Of a stretch of 10,592 nt of DNA, positions 1 through 7,117 are shown piece after piece. The notes under the pieces are model-generated. The model was not told the DNA's origin and made no database searches. It was given only the letters and a program-made list of their open reading frames with translations. Source of the DNA: Acidimicrobiaceae bacterium (GTDB taxonomy: Bacteria; Actinomycetota; Acidimicrobiia; Acidimicrobiales; Ilumatobacteraceae); assembly GCA_947458565.1 (NCBI GenBank), contig CANGZK010000030.1:1-10592 (forward strand). The letters are read 5' to 3'. How positions within the stretch are numbered: position 1 is the first letter of the stretch; the number at the start of each line of letters is the position of its first letter. Position numbers and translations under genes: made by a program.

Positions 1-183
1 AATGACCTCGGCCGGGGTGTCGAGCTTGCGGGCGGTTCGCTCGGTGATGGAAAGTCCACGACCTGCGCCAGTCAAAAGCACAGTGGCACCTTCGCGCTGA
101 GCCAGTTGGGCAACCCCGAAGGCCAATGAAGCATCGGTAAGTACCCCTGTGACCACTATCTTCTTGCCATCCAATATTCCCAT
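1..183 (-). CDS. fabI: Enoyl-[acyl-carrier-protein] reductase, FabI/InhA type (N-terminal 61 residues, cut by window edge)
   Basis: Reading the minus strand from an ATG at 183 gives an open frame to the window edge. It begins MGILDGKKIVVTGVLTDASL, the classic N-terminus of the FabI/InhA branch of short-chain dehydrogenases. The protein reduces the trans-2-enoyl-ACP double bond with NADH in the last step of type II fatty acid elongation. The visible part is the first Rossmann unit: beta-1 (K8-T12), the dinucleotide-binding Gly13 and the family Ser19-Leu20-Ala21 (Ser-Ile-Ala in InhA), then beta-2 ending at T46-G47. The catalytic Tyr/Lys pair lies outside the window. The ATG is chosen because the (M)GxLDGKR start is conserved in the family; no clear Shine-Dalgarno precedes it. 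It is divergent from npdG with only 46 bp between the starts. FabI and InhA cannot be told apart from 61 residues. Confidence 0.87.
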   Translation of the reverse strand, partial: MGILDGKKIVVTGVLTDASLAFGVAQLAQREGATVLLTGAGRGLSITERTARKLDTPAEVI

Positions 184-229
184 GCCGTCAACGGTAGTTG
201 TTGGGGGGTGTTTGTGGCAGGCTCGTTGG
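184..229. promoter_or_regulatory. Divergent intergenic region, fabI / npdG
   Basis: These 46 bases separate the start codons of two divergent genes, so both promoters must lie here or reach into the coding starts. It contains a G-run (203-208, read on the plus strand) and a GGCAGG at 216-221 that can act as the npdG ribosome binding site, 8 bases before the ATG. I could not assign convincing -35/-10 boxes on either strand. Function is inferred from gene orientation only. Confidence 0.35.
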
Positions 230-922
230 ATGAAAATAGGGATAATTGGTGGCACTGGACCTGCTGGTAGTGGACTTTCACTTCGCTTAGACGTGGCTGG
301 CTACGACGTTGTGATCGGGTCGCGAGACAAGGCGAGGTCAATCGAGAAGGTCAAAGAATTGCAAGCGTTGTGGCCAAGCCACAATCTGACTATTCAGGGT
401 GGTGACAACTCTGATGCAGTGAACTGCGATCTCGTTGTAGTCGCGACGCCATGGGATTCCACCGCAACGATTGTTGGAGACTATGCGAGTCAACTGGCCG
501 GAAAAATTGTAATCACAATGGCTAATGCGCTGGTGAAGGTGGGCAAAGAGTTTCAACCGCTTGTTCCACCGCGCGGAAGTATTGCCGCTCACGTGCAAGC
601 CGAAATTCCACTGAGCAAAGTTGTTGCGGCATTGCAGCACTTGCCTGCAAAAGAGCTTGGCAATCTCAATCACCACGTCGACAGCGATGTGTTGATTTGC
701 TCGGATCATCCTGAGGCAATAGAAACTGTGAGTGACATCGTTGAAAAGATTCCTGGCTGTCGACCACTCAACACTGGAAGGTTGTCGAACGCGCTCGCGC
801 TCGAGGCTTTCACTGCGGTCCTGCTGCAGATGAATGTGCGATACAAGACGCGTGTTGCGCCACGTATGACCGGAATTCCAGATGTTGATCCTGTAAGTGG
901 ACGGAACTTGAAGATTTTATAA
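230..922 (+). CDS. npdG: NADPH-dependent F420 reductase (F420H2:NADP+ oxidoreductase)
   Basis: This 230-residue cytoplasmic enzyme transfers hydride between NADP(H) and coenzyme F420, linking the F420 and nicotinamide pools. The N-terminus MKIGIIGGTGPAGSGLSLRL carries the Rossmann glycine loop (G7-G8-T9-G10-P11-A12-G13), and G30-S31-R32 after beta-2 is the family's signature for the NADP 2'-phosphate. VVATPW and a TMANALV segment follow where the family binds cofactor, and RMTGIPD closes the chain. The length fits the family (about 210-230). The frame stays open upstream to 149, but those 27 codons overlap the fabI start and lack homology-like character. The ATG at 230 restores the conserved MKIGIIGG start and has GGCAGG 8 bases upstream. 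Its stop TAA (920-922) shares one base with the mshC ATG, so the two are probably co-translated. A related ketoreductase-like NADP protein is possible but less likely. Confidence 0.88.
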   Translation: MKIGIIGGTGPAGSGLSLRLDVAGYDVVIGSRDKARSIEKVKELQALWPSHNLTIQGGDNSDAVNCDLVVVATPWDSTATIVGDYASQLAGKIVITMANALVKVGKEFQPLVPPRGSIAAHVQAEIPLSKVVAALQHLPAKELGNLNHHVDSDVLICSDHPEAIETVSDIVEKIPGCRPLNTGRLSNALALEAFTAVLLQMNVRYKTRVAPRMTGIPDVDPVSGRNLKIL

Positions 923-2049
923 TGCGCCTCTACGACACCGCCAAACAATCGGTGGTTCCGTTTGAACCAGGGCCAACAGTATTGATGTACACGTGCGGCA
1001 TCACACCGTACGACGCAACGCATCTTGGTCATGCGTTTACATTCATCAGTTACGACATTTTGATTCGCCGATTGATCGACCTTGGTCATGAAGTGAAATG
1101 TGTGCGTAACGTGACTGATGTCGATGACCCACTGTTCGCCAAGGCGCGCGATTTGGGTGTGCATTATTTGGACTTGGCAGCAGGGGAAGAAGCTCGCTTC
1201 ACTGCCGACATGGAAGCTCTTGGAGCATTGCCGATGTATTCAACGCCGCGCGCGTCATCAGCGATTTCCGACATTCGTGGATTTATAGGCATGGTGATCG
1301 ACAAGGGCTTTGCGTATCAGTCTGGTGGTTCCGTGTACTTCGATGTCACTCAGTCCAAAACTTTTGGAGAGATTTCGCATTACTCACAAGAGACGATGAT
1401 TGAACTCGCTCGCGAACGCGGAGGAAATGTGGAGGACCCACATAAGCGTCACCCACTTGATTTCGTTCTGTGGCATCCATCGGCTGTGGACGAACCGTCG
1501 TGGGAAACTTTGTGGGGAGCCGGCAGGCCTGGCTGGCACATTGAGTGCTCAGCACTTGCGCTACGTGAGTTGGGGACAACAATCGACTTACATGGTGGTG
1601 GTAGCGACTTGATTTTCCCGCATCATGAATGCGAACGAGCCCAGTCAGAAGCAGCCACCGATGAATTGTTTGTGAAGCATTGGATGCATGTTGCGATGGT
1701 GTCGATGGACGGCCACAAAATGTCGAAGAGTCGTGGAAACTTGGTGTTCGTCGACAAGCTGCGTACGCGTTTCGATCCACGAGTCATCAGGCTCGGATTA
1801 ATCGAGCACCATTACCGATTTGAGTGGGAGTGGGACGAAGACATGTTTGCTCGCAACATTGACCGACTGGCTCTTTGGGGTACCGGAACGAAACTCGATG
1901 ATGGTGAATTGCTCGGCTTGGTGCGTGAGGCCCTAGACGATGATCTGAATACACCTCGTGCCGTAACGCTCATCGATGCTGCTGCAAAAAATGGAGTTGA
2001 TGTGTCCAATGCGGCAAATCTGCTTGGGGTTAATCTCGCGCGCTCTTGA
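922..2049 (+). CDS. mshC: L-cysteine:1D-myo-inosityl 2-amino-2-deoxy-alpha-D-glucopyranoside ligase (MshC)
   Basis: This 375-residue class I synthetase-like enzyme uses ATP to join cysteine to GlcN-inositol, the penultimate step of mycothiol synthesis. Features separate it from cysteinyl-tRNA synthetase: YTCGITPYDATHLGHA (residues 23-38) replaces the CysS CGPTVYDxxHIGNAR, and NVTDVDDPL replaces NITDVDDKI. The HIGH-like motif is H34-L-G-H37. Likely zinc ligands are C25, C209 (in GWHIECSA) and H234 (in FPHHE), with spacing close to that in mycobacterial MshC. KMSKS is at 266-270, followed by RGNLVFV. The chain is shorter than the roughly 410 residues usual for MshC, with the shortfall mostly at the C-terminus after WEWDEDMF. 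It has no tRNA anticodon-binding extension, again against CysS. The start overlaps the npdG stop (TAATG), and a 28-base gap leads to thrS. A divergent CysS paralogue is the main alternative. Confidence 0.85.
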   Translation: MRLYDTAKQSVVPFEPGPTVLMYTCGITPYDATHLGHAFTFISYDILIRRLIDLGHEVKCVRNVTDVDDPLFAKARDLGVHYLDLAAGEEARFTADMEALGALPMYSTPRASSAISDIRGFIGMVIDKGFAYQSGGSVYFDVTQSKTFGEISHYSQETMIELARERGGNVEDPHKRHPLDFVLWHPSAVDEPSWETLWGAGRPGWHIECSALALRELGTTIDLHGGGSDLIFPHHECERAQSEAATDELFVKHWMHVAMVSMDGHKMSKSRGNLVFVDKLRTRFDPRVIRLGLIEHHYRFEWEWDEDMFARNIDRLALWGTGTKLDDGELLGLVREALDDDLNTPRAVTLIDAAAKNGVDVSNAANLLGVNLARS

Positions 2050-2077
2050 ATGCCAGTTAACTAGACTGAAGGGCACG

Positions 2078-4075
2078 ATGAGTGCCGTAGAGACTATTGA
2101 GGTCAGCCTTCCTGACGGCACTCGAAAGTCATTGCCTGTTGGTGCAACTGCTCTTGACTTGGCTCAAGGAATTGGATCCCGGTTGGCAAAAGCTGCAGTT
2201 GCTGCTGTTGTCGACGGAAGAGAAACCGATCTCACTGCTGCATTAGGTGCGGGTGCAAATGTTTCGATTATCACCGCAGAAAGCGACGCTGGTCGTCATG
2301 TGTTGCGCCACTCGACGGCTCATGTGATGGCACAAGCAGTCGTGCAATTGTTTGCTGGCGCCAAATTCACGATCGGCCCTGCAATTGAAGATGGCTTTTA
2401 TTACGACTTCGAATTGCCGGGTGGCAAAACTTTTAGTGACACCGACCTTGCTGCGATTACGGAGAAGATGCGCGAGATTATTAAGGCTGATCAGTCGTTT
2501 ACACGAGATGAAATGTCGGTCAAGGCTGCTCTCGAACTGTTTGCAGATCAGCCTTACAAATGCGAAATCATTACGCGCGTTACGAGTGGTTCCGCCGACG
2601 GCACTGATGCATCCGAAGTACAAGGTGGCGATGTTGTGAGCGTGTATCGCAACACTGATTCATTCGTCGACTTGTGTCGTGGCCCTCACGTACCGACAAC
2701 TGGCAAGCTCGGACATTTTGCATTGATGAAAGTTGCTGGTGCGTATTGGCGTGGCAATGAGAAGGGTCCGATGTTGCAGCGGATCTACGGCACTGCATGG
2801 GAGTCAAAGGCAGCACTTGAAGAGCACATCACTCGCTTGGCAGAAGCCGAAAAACGTGATCATCGTCGACTAGCCGTTGAGATGGACTTGCTGTCGTTTC
2901 CATCAGAACTCGGCGGTGGACTCGCGGTGTGGCATCCAAAGGGCGGAATCGTTCGCAAATTGATGGAGGACTACAGCCGTCACCGCCATCAAAATGGCGG
3001 ATATCAGTTTGTGTTTACGCCTCATCTTGCCAATGCAGAATTGTTTGAAACTTCTGGTCACTTGCACTTCTATAAAGACGGCATGTATCCACCGATGGAG
3101 ATGGATAACGGTACGTATTACCCAAAGCCGATGAACTGTCCGATGCACTGCTTGATCTATCGCGACAGGCAGCGCAGTTATCGCGAATTGCCGCTGCGTT
3201 TGTTTGAACTTGGCACTGTGTATCGATACGAGCGCGCTGGAACTTTGCATGGTCTCTTGCGAATTCGCGGATTTACACAAGATGACAGTCATATTTTTTG
3301 CACAGAAGACCAAATGGCCGACGAAATTACTTCGTTACTTGATTTTGTCATTTCCGTATTGCGCAAGTTTGGTTTTGAGGATTTTGAATTCAAACTTTCC
3401 ACGCGTGACCCAGAAAAATCTGTGGGTAGTGACGAGATCTGGGAGAAGGCAACTACGGCATTGCGAGAAGCGCTTCATCGACATGGTGTCGACTATTCGG
3501 TCAAAGAGGGCGATGCTGCGTTCTATGGGCCCAAAATTGATATTGATGTACGTGACGCAATCGGCCGCAAGTGGCAGTTGAGCACAATTCAATGCGATTT
3601 CAATCTTCCTGAACGATTCAAACTTGAGTACATCGGGTCCGATAACGGTCGTCATCAACCGATCATGCTGCATCGCGCATTGTTCGGATCGGTCGAACGA
3701 TTCTTTGGCGTACTGCTCGAGCATTATGGCGGAGCTTTTCCAACCTGGCTTGCACCAGTGCAAGTACGAGTTCTTCCTGTGACAAGTGGTCACGAACCAT
3801 ACGCAGCAAAACTTATTGCGCAACTTCTACGAGCTGGTTTCCGGGTAGACACAAGCGTCGCTGATGAGCAATTGGGTAAGCGAATTCGATCCGCGAAGTT
3901 GGAGCGCATTCCATACGTGTTGGTCGTTGGTGACGACGATGTGGCAAACGAAACAGTCGGAGTTAATCCTCGTGGTGGTGAAGTGATTCGAGATGTGAAG
4001 TTTGCTGACTTCGTCAAACAGTTGCAAGACGAAACTGCTGATGCGGCTACTGATGTCTCTGGACTGGCGTTGTAG
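2078..4075 (+). CDS. thrS: Threonine--tRNA ligase
   Basis: This 665-residue class II aminoacyl-tRNA synthetase charges tRNA-Thr in the cytoplasm. In order: a TGS domain (about 1-65, VSLPDGTRKSLPVGATALDLA); the SAD editing domain, with HSTAHVMAQAV supplying the HxxxH and a later VDLCRGPHVP; then the catalytic core and C-terminal anticodon-binding domain (from about 565, APVQVRVLPV). The catalytic zinc ligands are visible as C354 (MNCPMHC), H405 (TQDDSHIFC) and H532 (MLHRALFGS), almost the same spacing as C334/H385/H511 of E. coli ThrRS. Motif 2 is YRYERAGTLHGLLRIRGF and motif 3 is around GSVERFFGVLLEHYGG. The frame is open upstream to 1976 inside mshC, but the ATG at 2078 gives the normal MSxxxxIxVxLPDG start and has GAAGGG (2068-2073) four bases before it. 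No T-box leader fits in the 28-base gap. It leads the cluster conserved in mycobacteria. Confidence 0.97.
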   Translation: MSAVETIEVSLPDGTRKSLPVGATALDLAQGIGSRLAKAAVAAVVDGRETDLTAALGAGANVSIITAESDAGRHVLRHSTAHVMAQAVVQLFAGAKFTIGPAIEDGFYYDFELPGGKTFSDTDLAAITEKMREIIKADQSFTRDEMSVKAALELFADQPYKCEIITRVTSGSADGTDASEVQGGDVVSVYRNTDSFVDLCRGPHVPTTGKLGHFALMKVAGAYWRGNEKGPMLQRIYGTAWESKAALEEHITRLAEAEKRDHRRLAVEMDLLSFPSELGGGLAVWHPKGGIVRKLMEDYSRHRHQNGGYQFVFTPHLANAELFETSGHLHFYKDGMYPPMEMDNGTYYPKPMNCPMHCLIYRDRQRSYRELPLRLFELGTVYRYERAGTLHGLLRIRGFTQDDSHIFCTEDQMADEITSLLDFVISVLRKFGFEDFEFKLSTRDPEKSVGSDEIWEKATTALREALHRHGVDYSVKEGDAAFYGPKIDIDVRDAIGRKWQLSTIQCDFNLPERFKLEYIGSDNGRHQPIMLHRALFGSVERFFGVLLEHYGGAFPTWLAPVQVRVLPVTSGHEPYAAKLIAQLLRAGFRVDTSVADEQLGKRIRSAKLERIPYVLVVGDDDVANETVGVNPRGGEVIRDVKFADFVKQLQDETADAATDVSGLAL

Positions 4076-4080
4076 TCAAT

Positions 4081-4611
4081 ATGCAACTTGAACGTCTATG
4101 GAATGGGTGGCGAGCTCAATACGTGCAGGGCGACTCGAAGAAGAACGATTCTGGTAAATCGGTATTCACCGAGATTTTGCAGTCGGGTATGACCGATGAA
4201 GAATCGCATATTGTCCATCGCGGTGCTCATTCGTTCGTGATCCTCAATGCATTTCCGTATTCTCCTGGACACTTATTGGTTTTGCCTTATCGCGAAGTGG
4301 CCGAATTAGAGAACCTCACTCAAGAGGAGCACGTTGAGATTTGGTCAACGGTGACGATTGGTGTGCAAGTTTTGAAAGCTGAATACAAACCACAAGGAAT
4401 CAATGTGGGCATCAATATGGGCGCTTCAGCTGGTGGAAGTATTGCTCAACACCTACATGTACACATTGTGCCGCGATGGGGTGGAGACACTAATTTCATG
4501 GTTGCAGTTGCCAACACCAAGATTTTGCCAGAAGCTTTAGATGTCACGGCTGAGCGTGTGAGATCTGCATGGAAGTCTCTTGAAGCGCAAAACAATAGAA
4601 AAGAGAAGTAA
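4081..4611 (+). CDS. HIT-family Ap4A phosphorylase-like protein (Rv2613c type)
   Basis: This 176-residue soluble protein has the histidine-triad signature QHLHVHIVPRW (residues 123-133; triad H124, H126, H128, with H126 the expected nucleophile). Upstream are AFPYSPGHLLVLPYREVAEL and NVGINMGASAGGS, the nucleotide-binding half of the fold, and downstream GGDTNFM. Its mycobacterial counterpart in the same gene position, Rv2613c, is described as a diadenosine tetraphosphate phosphorylase, cleaving Ap4A with phosphate to ATP and ADP. That activity is inferred here from family and position. The SVFTEI segment (27-32) lacks the Cys pair of many HIT proteins, but Rv2613c also has FTEI there, so this is not a defect. 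It starts 5 bases after the thrS stop and ends 3 bases before the next gene. Ap4A is made by synthetases such as ThrRS as a side reaction, which may explain the pairing. Confidence 0.88.
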   Translation: MQLERLWNGWRAQYVQGDSKKNDSGKSVFTEILQSGMTDEESHIVHRGAHSFVILNAFPYSPGHLLVLPYREVAELENLTQEEHVEIWSTVTIGVQVLKAEYKPQGINVGINMGASAGGSIAQHLHVHIVPRWGGDTNFMVAVANTKILPEALDVTAERVRSAWKSLEAQNNRKEK

Positions 4612-4614
4612 GCA

Positions 4615-5109
4615 ATGTCAAACAACGAGATTCGTGATGCACTGCCCGATGATTTAGATATTTCAGCATTTGTTGGTCCGTACCAATTTCCTGATAATCA
4701 TCGGCGCCGGATTCCTGGAATCATTTACCTCTGTATGGCGACTGCGTGTTTTGGATTGTGGTTTGCAGCTCGATCTGCAAATTCGTCACTCGGAAATAGT
4801 GGTCTCGTAAATGATGGGGTGCTTATCGCTGCCATTGCGCTCGGCGTGTTTGGTTTGTTTGTATTGAGTTCGTCATGGAAGATGACCGTTGATGAAAAGA
4901 CTGCACTCGTCTTTGCGAGTCGCGCGGTGGGTTTTGCTGTGGGGCATTCTTCGGCTCAACAGGTATGGCGGGGTTTTCGTAGTCGACCCACTTGGCGCGT
5001 TTTTTGTTACAGCGCCGAGGAGCCCCCTTCTCAACGGGGATTGGTCTTGGTGGACGCAATAGATGCTTCTATCGTCGAATGTTTAGTTGAAGCCAACCCC
5101 GACAAGTAG
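4615..5109 (+). CDS. Uncharacterised two-helix membrane protein between HIT and pgsA
   Basis: I do not recognise this 164-residue protein. A polar, acidic N-terminus (1-30, with FVGPYQFPDNHRRRIPG just before the membrane) leads into two hydrophobic segments (about 33-52 and 67-86) joined by a short loop, a helical hairpin. A C-terminal domain (about 88-164) follows, beginning SSWKMTVDEKTALVFASRAVGF and containing WRGFRSRPTWRVFCYSAEEPP, which reads as a short run of beta strands, probably cytoplasmic because of the basic stretch before helix 1. The start ATG has AAGAGAAG (4601-4608) upstream, and the gene sits 3 bases after the HIT stop and 10 before pgsA, so it is clearly in the operon. The order HIT-pgsA has no such gene in M. 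tuberculosis. A role in membrane lipid synthesis or in holding PgsA or PatA is inference from position only. Confidence 0.75.
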   Translation: MSNNEIRDALPDDLDISAFVGPYQFPDNHRRRIPGIIYLCMATACFGLWFAARSANSSLGNSGLVNDGVLIAAIALGVFGLFVLSSSWKMTVDEKTALVFASRAVGFAVGHSSAQQVWRGFRSRPTWRVFCYSAEEPPSQRGLVLVDAIDASIVECLVEANPDK

Positions 5110-5119
5110 GCTCTCAAAT

Positions 5120-5809
5120 ATGTTTGATGGTCGGTTTCGTGTAGAGATCGAGCGCGTGGTGCGCCCTGTTGGCAAGTTGCTTTTACGCACAGGTTTGTCG
5201 CCAGACCACATCACCATCTTGGGTCTGTTGATTGCAATAGGCGCATCGGTCGCTATTGGTCTTGGGTCATTGCCACTTGGCCTTGCTCTTGTCATTTTGT
5301 CGGCGCTTCCCGACATGTTTGACGGTGCACTTGCAAAAGCATCCAACTCGGCAAGTCAGCGTGGTGCATTTTTTGACTCAGTAATCGACCGAGTAAGCGA
5401 CTCGTTCTTGCTCGGTGGCGTGGCGTGGTATTTGGCCGACACTCGTGGGGCAACAGCTGCCGTTTTGCCGTTTGCGGTGATGGCGGTTTCATCGCTGATT
5501 TCGTATCAGCGCGCTAAAGCCGAATCGCTTGGACTTCATGCCAAAGGTGGTTTGATGGAACGAGCAGAGCGCATCATTGTTTTGTGCTTCGGATTATTGT
5601 TTGGATCGTTGCTGTGGTGGGTGATGTGGGCGATGCTCGTGCTCACCACGATGACCGCGGTGCAACGTTTTGTGAAGGTCTGGAAACAGGCGGCGGTTGC
5701 TCCTGTTACTGCACAAAAACAAGAAGTGCGTCGTTCGCGTCGAGCCTCTCGTCGAGTGCGTCGTGATGATTATCGCGAACGTTTTGCGCGTCGTCGTCGA
5801 TTGCAATAA
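5120..5809 (+). CDS. pgsA: CDP-alcohol phosphotransferase, phosphatidylinositol (phosphate) synthase type
   Basis: This 229-residue integral membrane enzyme condenses CDP-diacylglycerol with an inositol headgroup (inositol 1-phosphate in mycobacteria), supplying PI for PIM synthesis. The CDP-OH-P signature runs from D65: D65-x2-D68-G69-x2-A72-K73-x8-G82-x3-D86-x3-D90, with all four metal-binding Asp present. The usual Arg after the Ala is Lys73 here. PgsA1-like context follows: SYQRAKAESLGLHAKGGLMERAERII (from about 143) matches the mycobacterial protein rather than PgsA of E. coli. About six membrane helices are expected. The frame also allows a TTG start at 5087, but that overlaps the previous gene; the ATG at 5120 has GTAGG 9 bases upstream. 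The last 30 residues are strongly basic (14 Arg) and probably lie on the cytoplasmic side. patA starts 6 bases after the stop. Substrate choice is inferred from neighbours patA and pimA. Confidence 0.9.
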   Translation: MFDGRFRVEIERVVRPVGKLLLRTGLSPDHITILGLLIAIGASVAIGLGSLPLGLALVILSALPDMFDGALAKASNSASQRGAFFDSVIDRVSDSFLLGGVAWYLADTRGATAAVLPFAVMAVSSLISYQRAKAESLGLHAKGGLMERAERIIVLCFGLLFGSLLWWVMWAMLVLTTMTAVQRFVKVWKQAAVAPVTAQKQEVRRSRRASRRVRRDDYRERFARRRRLQ

Positions 5810-5815
5810 CTCTGC

Positions 5816-6751
5816 ATGGCGCAAGCGCAGCACAACGCAGCAGAACAACTTTCTGTAGCCGGATTCAAACTCGCATCGCTTGTAGCCCGTGTTGTTCCTT
5901 TGCCGGTGTTGTCTGGAGCCGCTTTTGGTGTAGGTAGTTCTCTTGCAAGAGCGATGAAGCAAAACCGATCCATGGTGATGCGACATTTGCAACGTGTTGA
6001 TCCAAGCCTGAGCGGCAAGCAACTGCACGTGGCAACGCAGCAGGCTTTTGCAAGTTACACGCGTTACTACCTAGAGACATTCCGTCTCACGTCACTTTCG
6101 AAGCAGCAAATCGCGCAAGGCCATCACGTCGAGGGGTTTCAACACATTAAGGATTCATCTTCCAAAGGCAAGGGCACAATTCTTGCATTGCCTCACATGG
6201 GTGGATGGGAGTGGTCTGGACGGTGGCTAATCGATCAGGGTTACGAACTCACCGCAGTGGTGGAGCGTCTTGAGAACACCGAGTTATTTGAGTGGTTTGT
6301 CGAGATGCGCTCGAAATACGGAGTCAATGTCATTGCTCTTACCGATGATGCCGGAATCGCTGTCGGCAAAGCATTGCGCGATAATCACGTCGTGTCGTTG
6401 CTCTGCGATCGCGATATTCCAAAAGATGGTCAACGCACTGGAGTGCAGGTGCAATTTTTTGGTGAAACTACAACGGTGCCAGCAGGACCAGCTTTTTTTG
6501 CATTGCGAACTGGTGCGCAACTCTTACCGATGGCTACGTTTTTTACTCCAGGAGCAAATGGACACAAGTCAGTCGTCAGGCCTGCACTGGTTGTTGAGCG
6601 ACAGGGTTCGTTGCGAGAAGACGTCGCACGCATCACTCAGGTGTTGACAACCGAGATCGAAAGCCTCATTCGCCAAGCGCCAGAGCAGTGGCATTTGTTT
6701 CAGCCAAATTGGCCGAGTGATCCTGGTTACGAGGAAGCGACAATCGGTTAA
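5816..6751 (+). CDS. patA: Phosphatidylinositol mannoside acyltransferase (PatA-like, LpxL/HtrB superfamily)
   Basis: This 311-residue peripheral membrane acyltransferase is predicted to transfer a fatty acyl chain to the mannose of PIM1/PIM2 on the cytoplasmic face of the membrane. The family HX4(D/E) active-site motif is seen as H127-MGGW-E132 in LALPHMGGWEWSG. A second block, SLLCDRDIPKDG followed by VQFFGETTTVPAGPAFFALRTGA, is the acceptor and acyl-binding region typical of LpxL/HtrB-like enzymes. EQWHLFQPNWPSDP ends the domain, where relatives carry WxxFxPxW. The length is close to the 316 residues of mycobacterial PatA. Its position directly after pgsA equals Rv2611c after Rv2612c, which supports the specific name over a generic lipid A-type acyltransferase. 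In mycobacteria pimA follows at once; here it is about 2.9 kb away. The stop TAA (6749-6751) overlaps the arsR stop on the other strand. Confidence 0.88.
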   Translation: MAQAQHNAAEQLSVAGFKLASLVARVVPLPVLSGAAFGVGSSLARAMKQNRSMVMRHLQRVDPSLSGKQLHVATQQAFASYTRYYLETFRLTSLSKQQIAQGHHVEGFQHIKDSSSKGKGTILALPHMGGWEWSGRWLIDQGYELTAVVERLENTELFEWFVEMRSKYGVNVIALTDDAGIAVGKALRDNHVVSLLCDRDIPKDGQRTGVQVQFFGETTTVPAGPAFFALRTGAQLLPMATFFTPGANGHKSVVRPALVVERQGSLREDVARITQVLTTEIESLIRQAPEQWHLFQPNWPSDPGYEEATIG

Positions 6752-7086
6752 CCAAGCACGTCTTGCAATACTTGCAAACGATCTCGGTTGACTCGGTACC
6801 AAATCCACGTTCCGCGCTTAGTGCCGGTGATCAGGCCTGCTTCTCGCAAAACTTTCAGGTGATGACTCACGGTGGGTTGCGATCGACCAGTCGGCTTGAC
6901 GAGAGAGCACGCGCAGGTTTCTGCATCTTCAGATGCGGCGATAAGGCTGAAAAGTTTGAGTCGCGTGGGGTCTGCAAGAGCGGCAAAGCCCTTGGACAGT
7001 TGAACGGCATCACGTGTCTTGAGGAATGCCTCAGTGACAGGTGAACAGCAGTTTTCGGTGGTCTGTAGTATATTGATAACTATCAA
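6748..7086 (-). CDS. arsR: ArsR-family arsenic-responsive transcriptional repressor
   Basis: This 112-residue winged-helix regulator is expected to repress the divergent arsI-aqpS-arsC genes until arsenite or a trivalent organoarsenical binds. The recognition helix is SQPTVSHHLKVLREAGLI (about 69-86), and the wing is GTKRGTWIWYRV. A vicinal pair C13-C14 in NCCSPVTEAFL and a second pair C58-A-C60 in ETCACSL resemble the Corynebacterium-type ArsR, where two adjacent N-terminal Cys plus one more Cys near residue 55 bind As(III). This differs from the E. coli CxCxxC site in the DNA-binding helix. No ATG is available: the only sensible start is TTG at 7086, which lies inside the palindromic operator, and the frame is closed by a stop three codons further up. 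A leaderless or very short leader transcript is possible. Its stop overlaps the patA stop. Confidence 0.9.
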   Translation of the reverse strand: MIVINILQTTENCCSPVTEAFLKTRDAVQLSKGFAALADPTRLKLFSLIAASEDAETCACSLVKPTGRSQPTVSHHLKVLREAGLITGTKRGTWIWYRVNRDRLQVLQDVLG

Positions 7087-7090
7087 TATA
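7069..7090. promoter_or_regulatory. ArsR operator palindrome
   Basis: A perfect inverted repeat with 10-base arms, TATATTGATA (7069-7078) and TATCAATATA (7081-7090), separated by AC. TTGATA/TATCAA half-sites are typical of actinobacterial ArsR/SmtB operators. The site covers the TTG start of arsR and ends 27 bases before the arsI ATG, so one bound dimer could control both directions. I could not assign exact promoter boxes, but the AT-rich palindrome probably contains or touches a -10 element. Confidence 0.85.
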
Positions 7091-7117
7091 GCAGATTAGC
7101 CAAACAAAAGGATTTTT

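Noticed and set aside
149..229. Upstream extension of npdG by 27 codons
   Set aside because: It overlaps the fabI start on the other strand and precedes the conserved MKIGIIGG start; the ATG at 230 has a plausible ribosome binding site.
1976..2077. Upstream extension of thrS into mshC
   Set aside because: The added 34 residues do not resemble a TGS domain start; the ATG at 2078 has GAAGGG correctly placed and gives the normal ThrRS N-terminus.
2050..2077. T-box or other riboswitch before thrS
   Set aside because: The gap to mshC is only 28 bases and holds just a ribosome binding site.
4159..4176. Missing Cys pair in the HIT protein as a sign of degeneration
   Set aside because: As I recall its sequence, the mycobacterial Rv2613c protein has the same FTEI stretch without the Cys pair, so this is normal for the subfamily.
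5087..5119. TTG start for pgsA overlapping the preceding gene
   Set aside because: Possible, but the ATG at 5120 has a better-placed GTAGG and gives a family-like N-terminal length.
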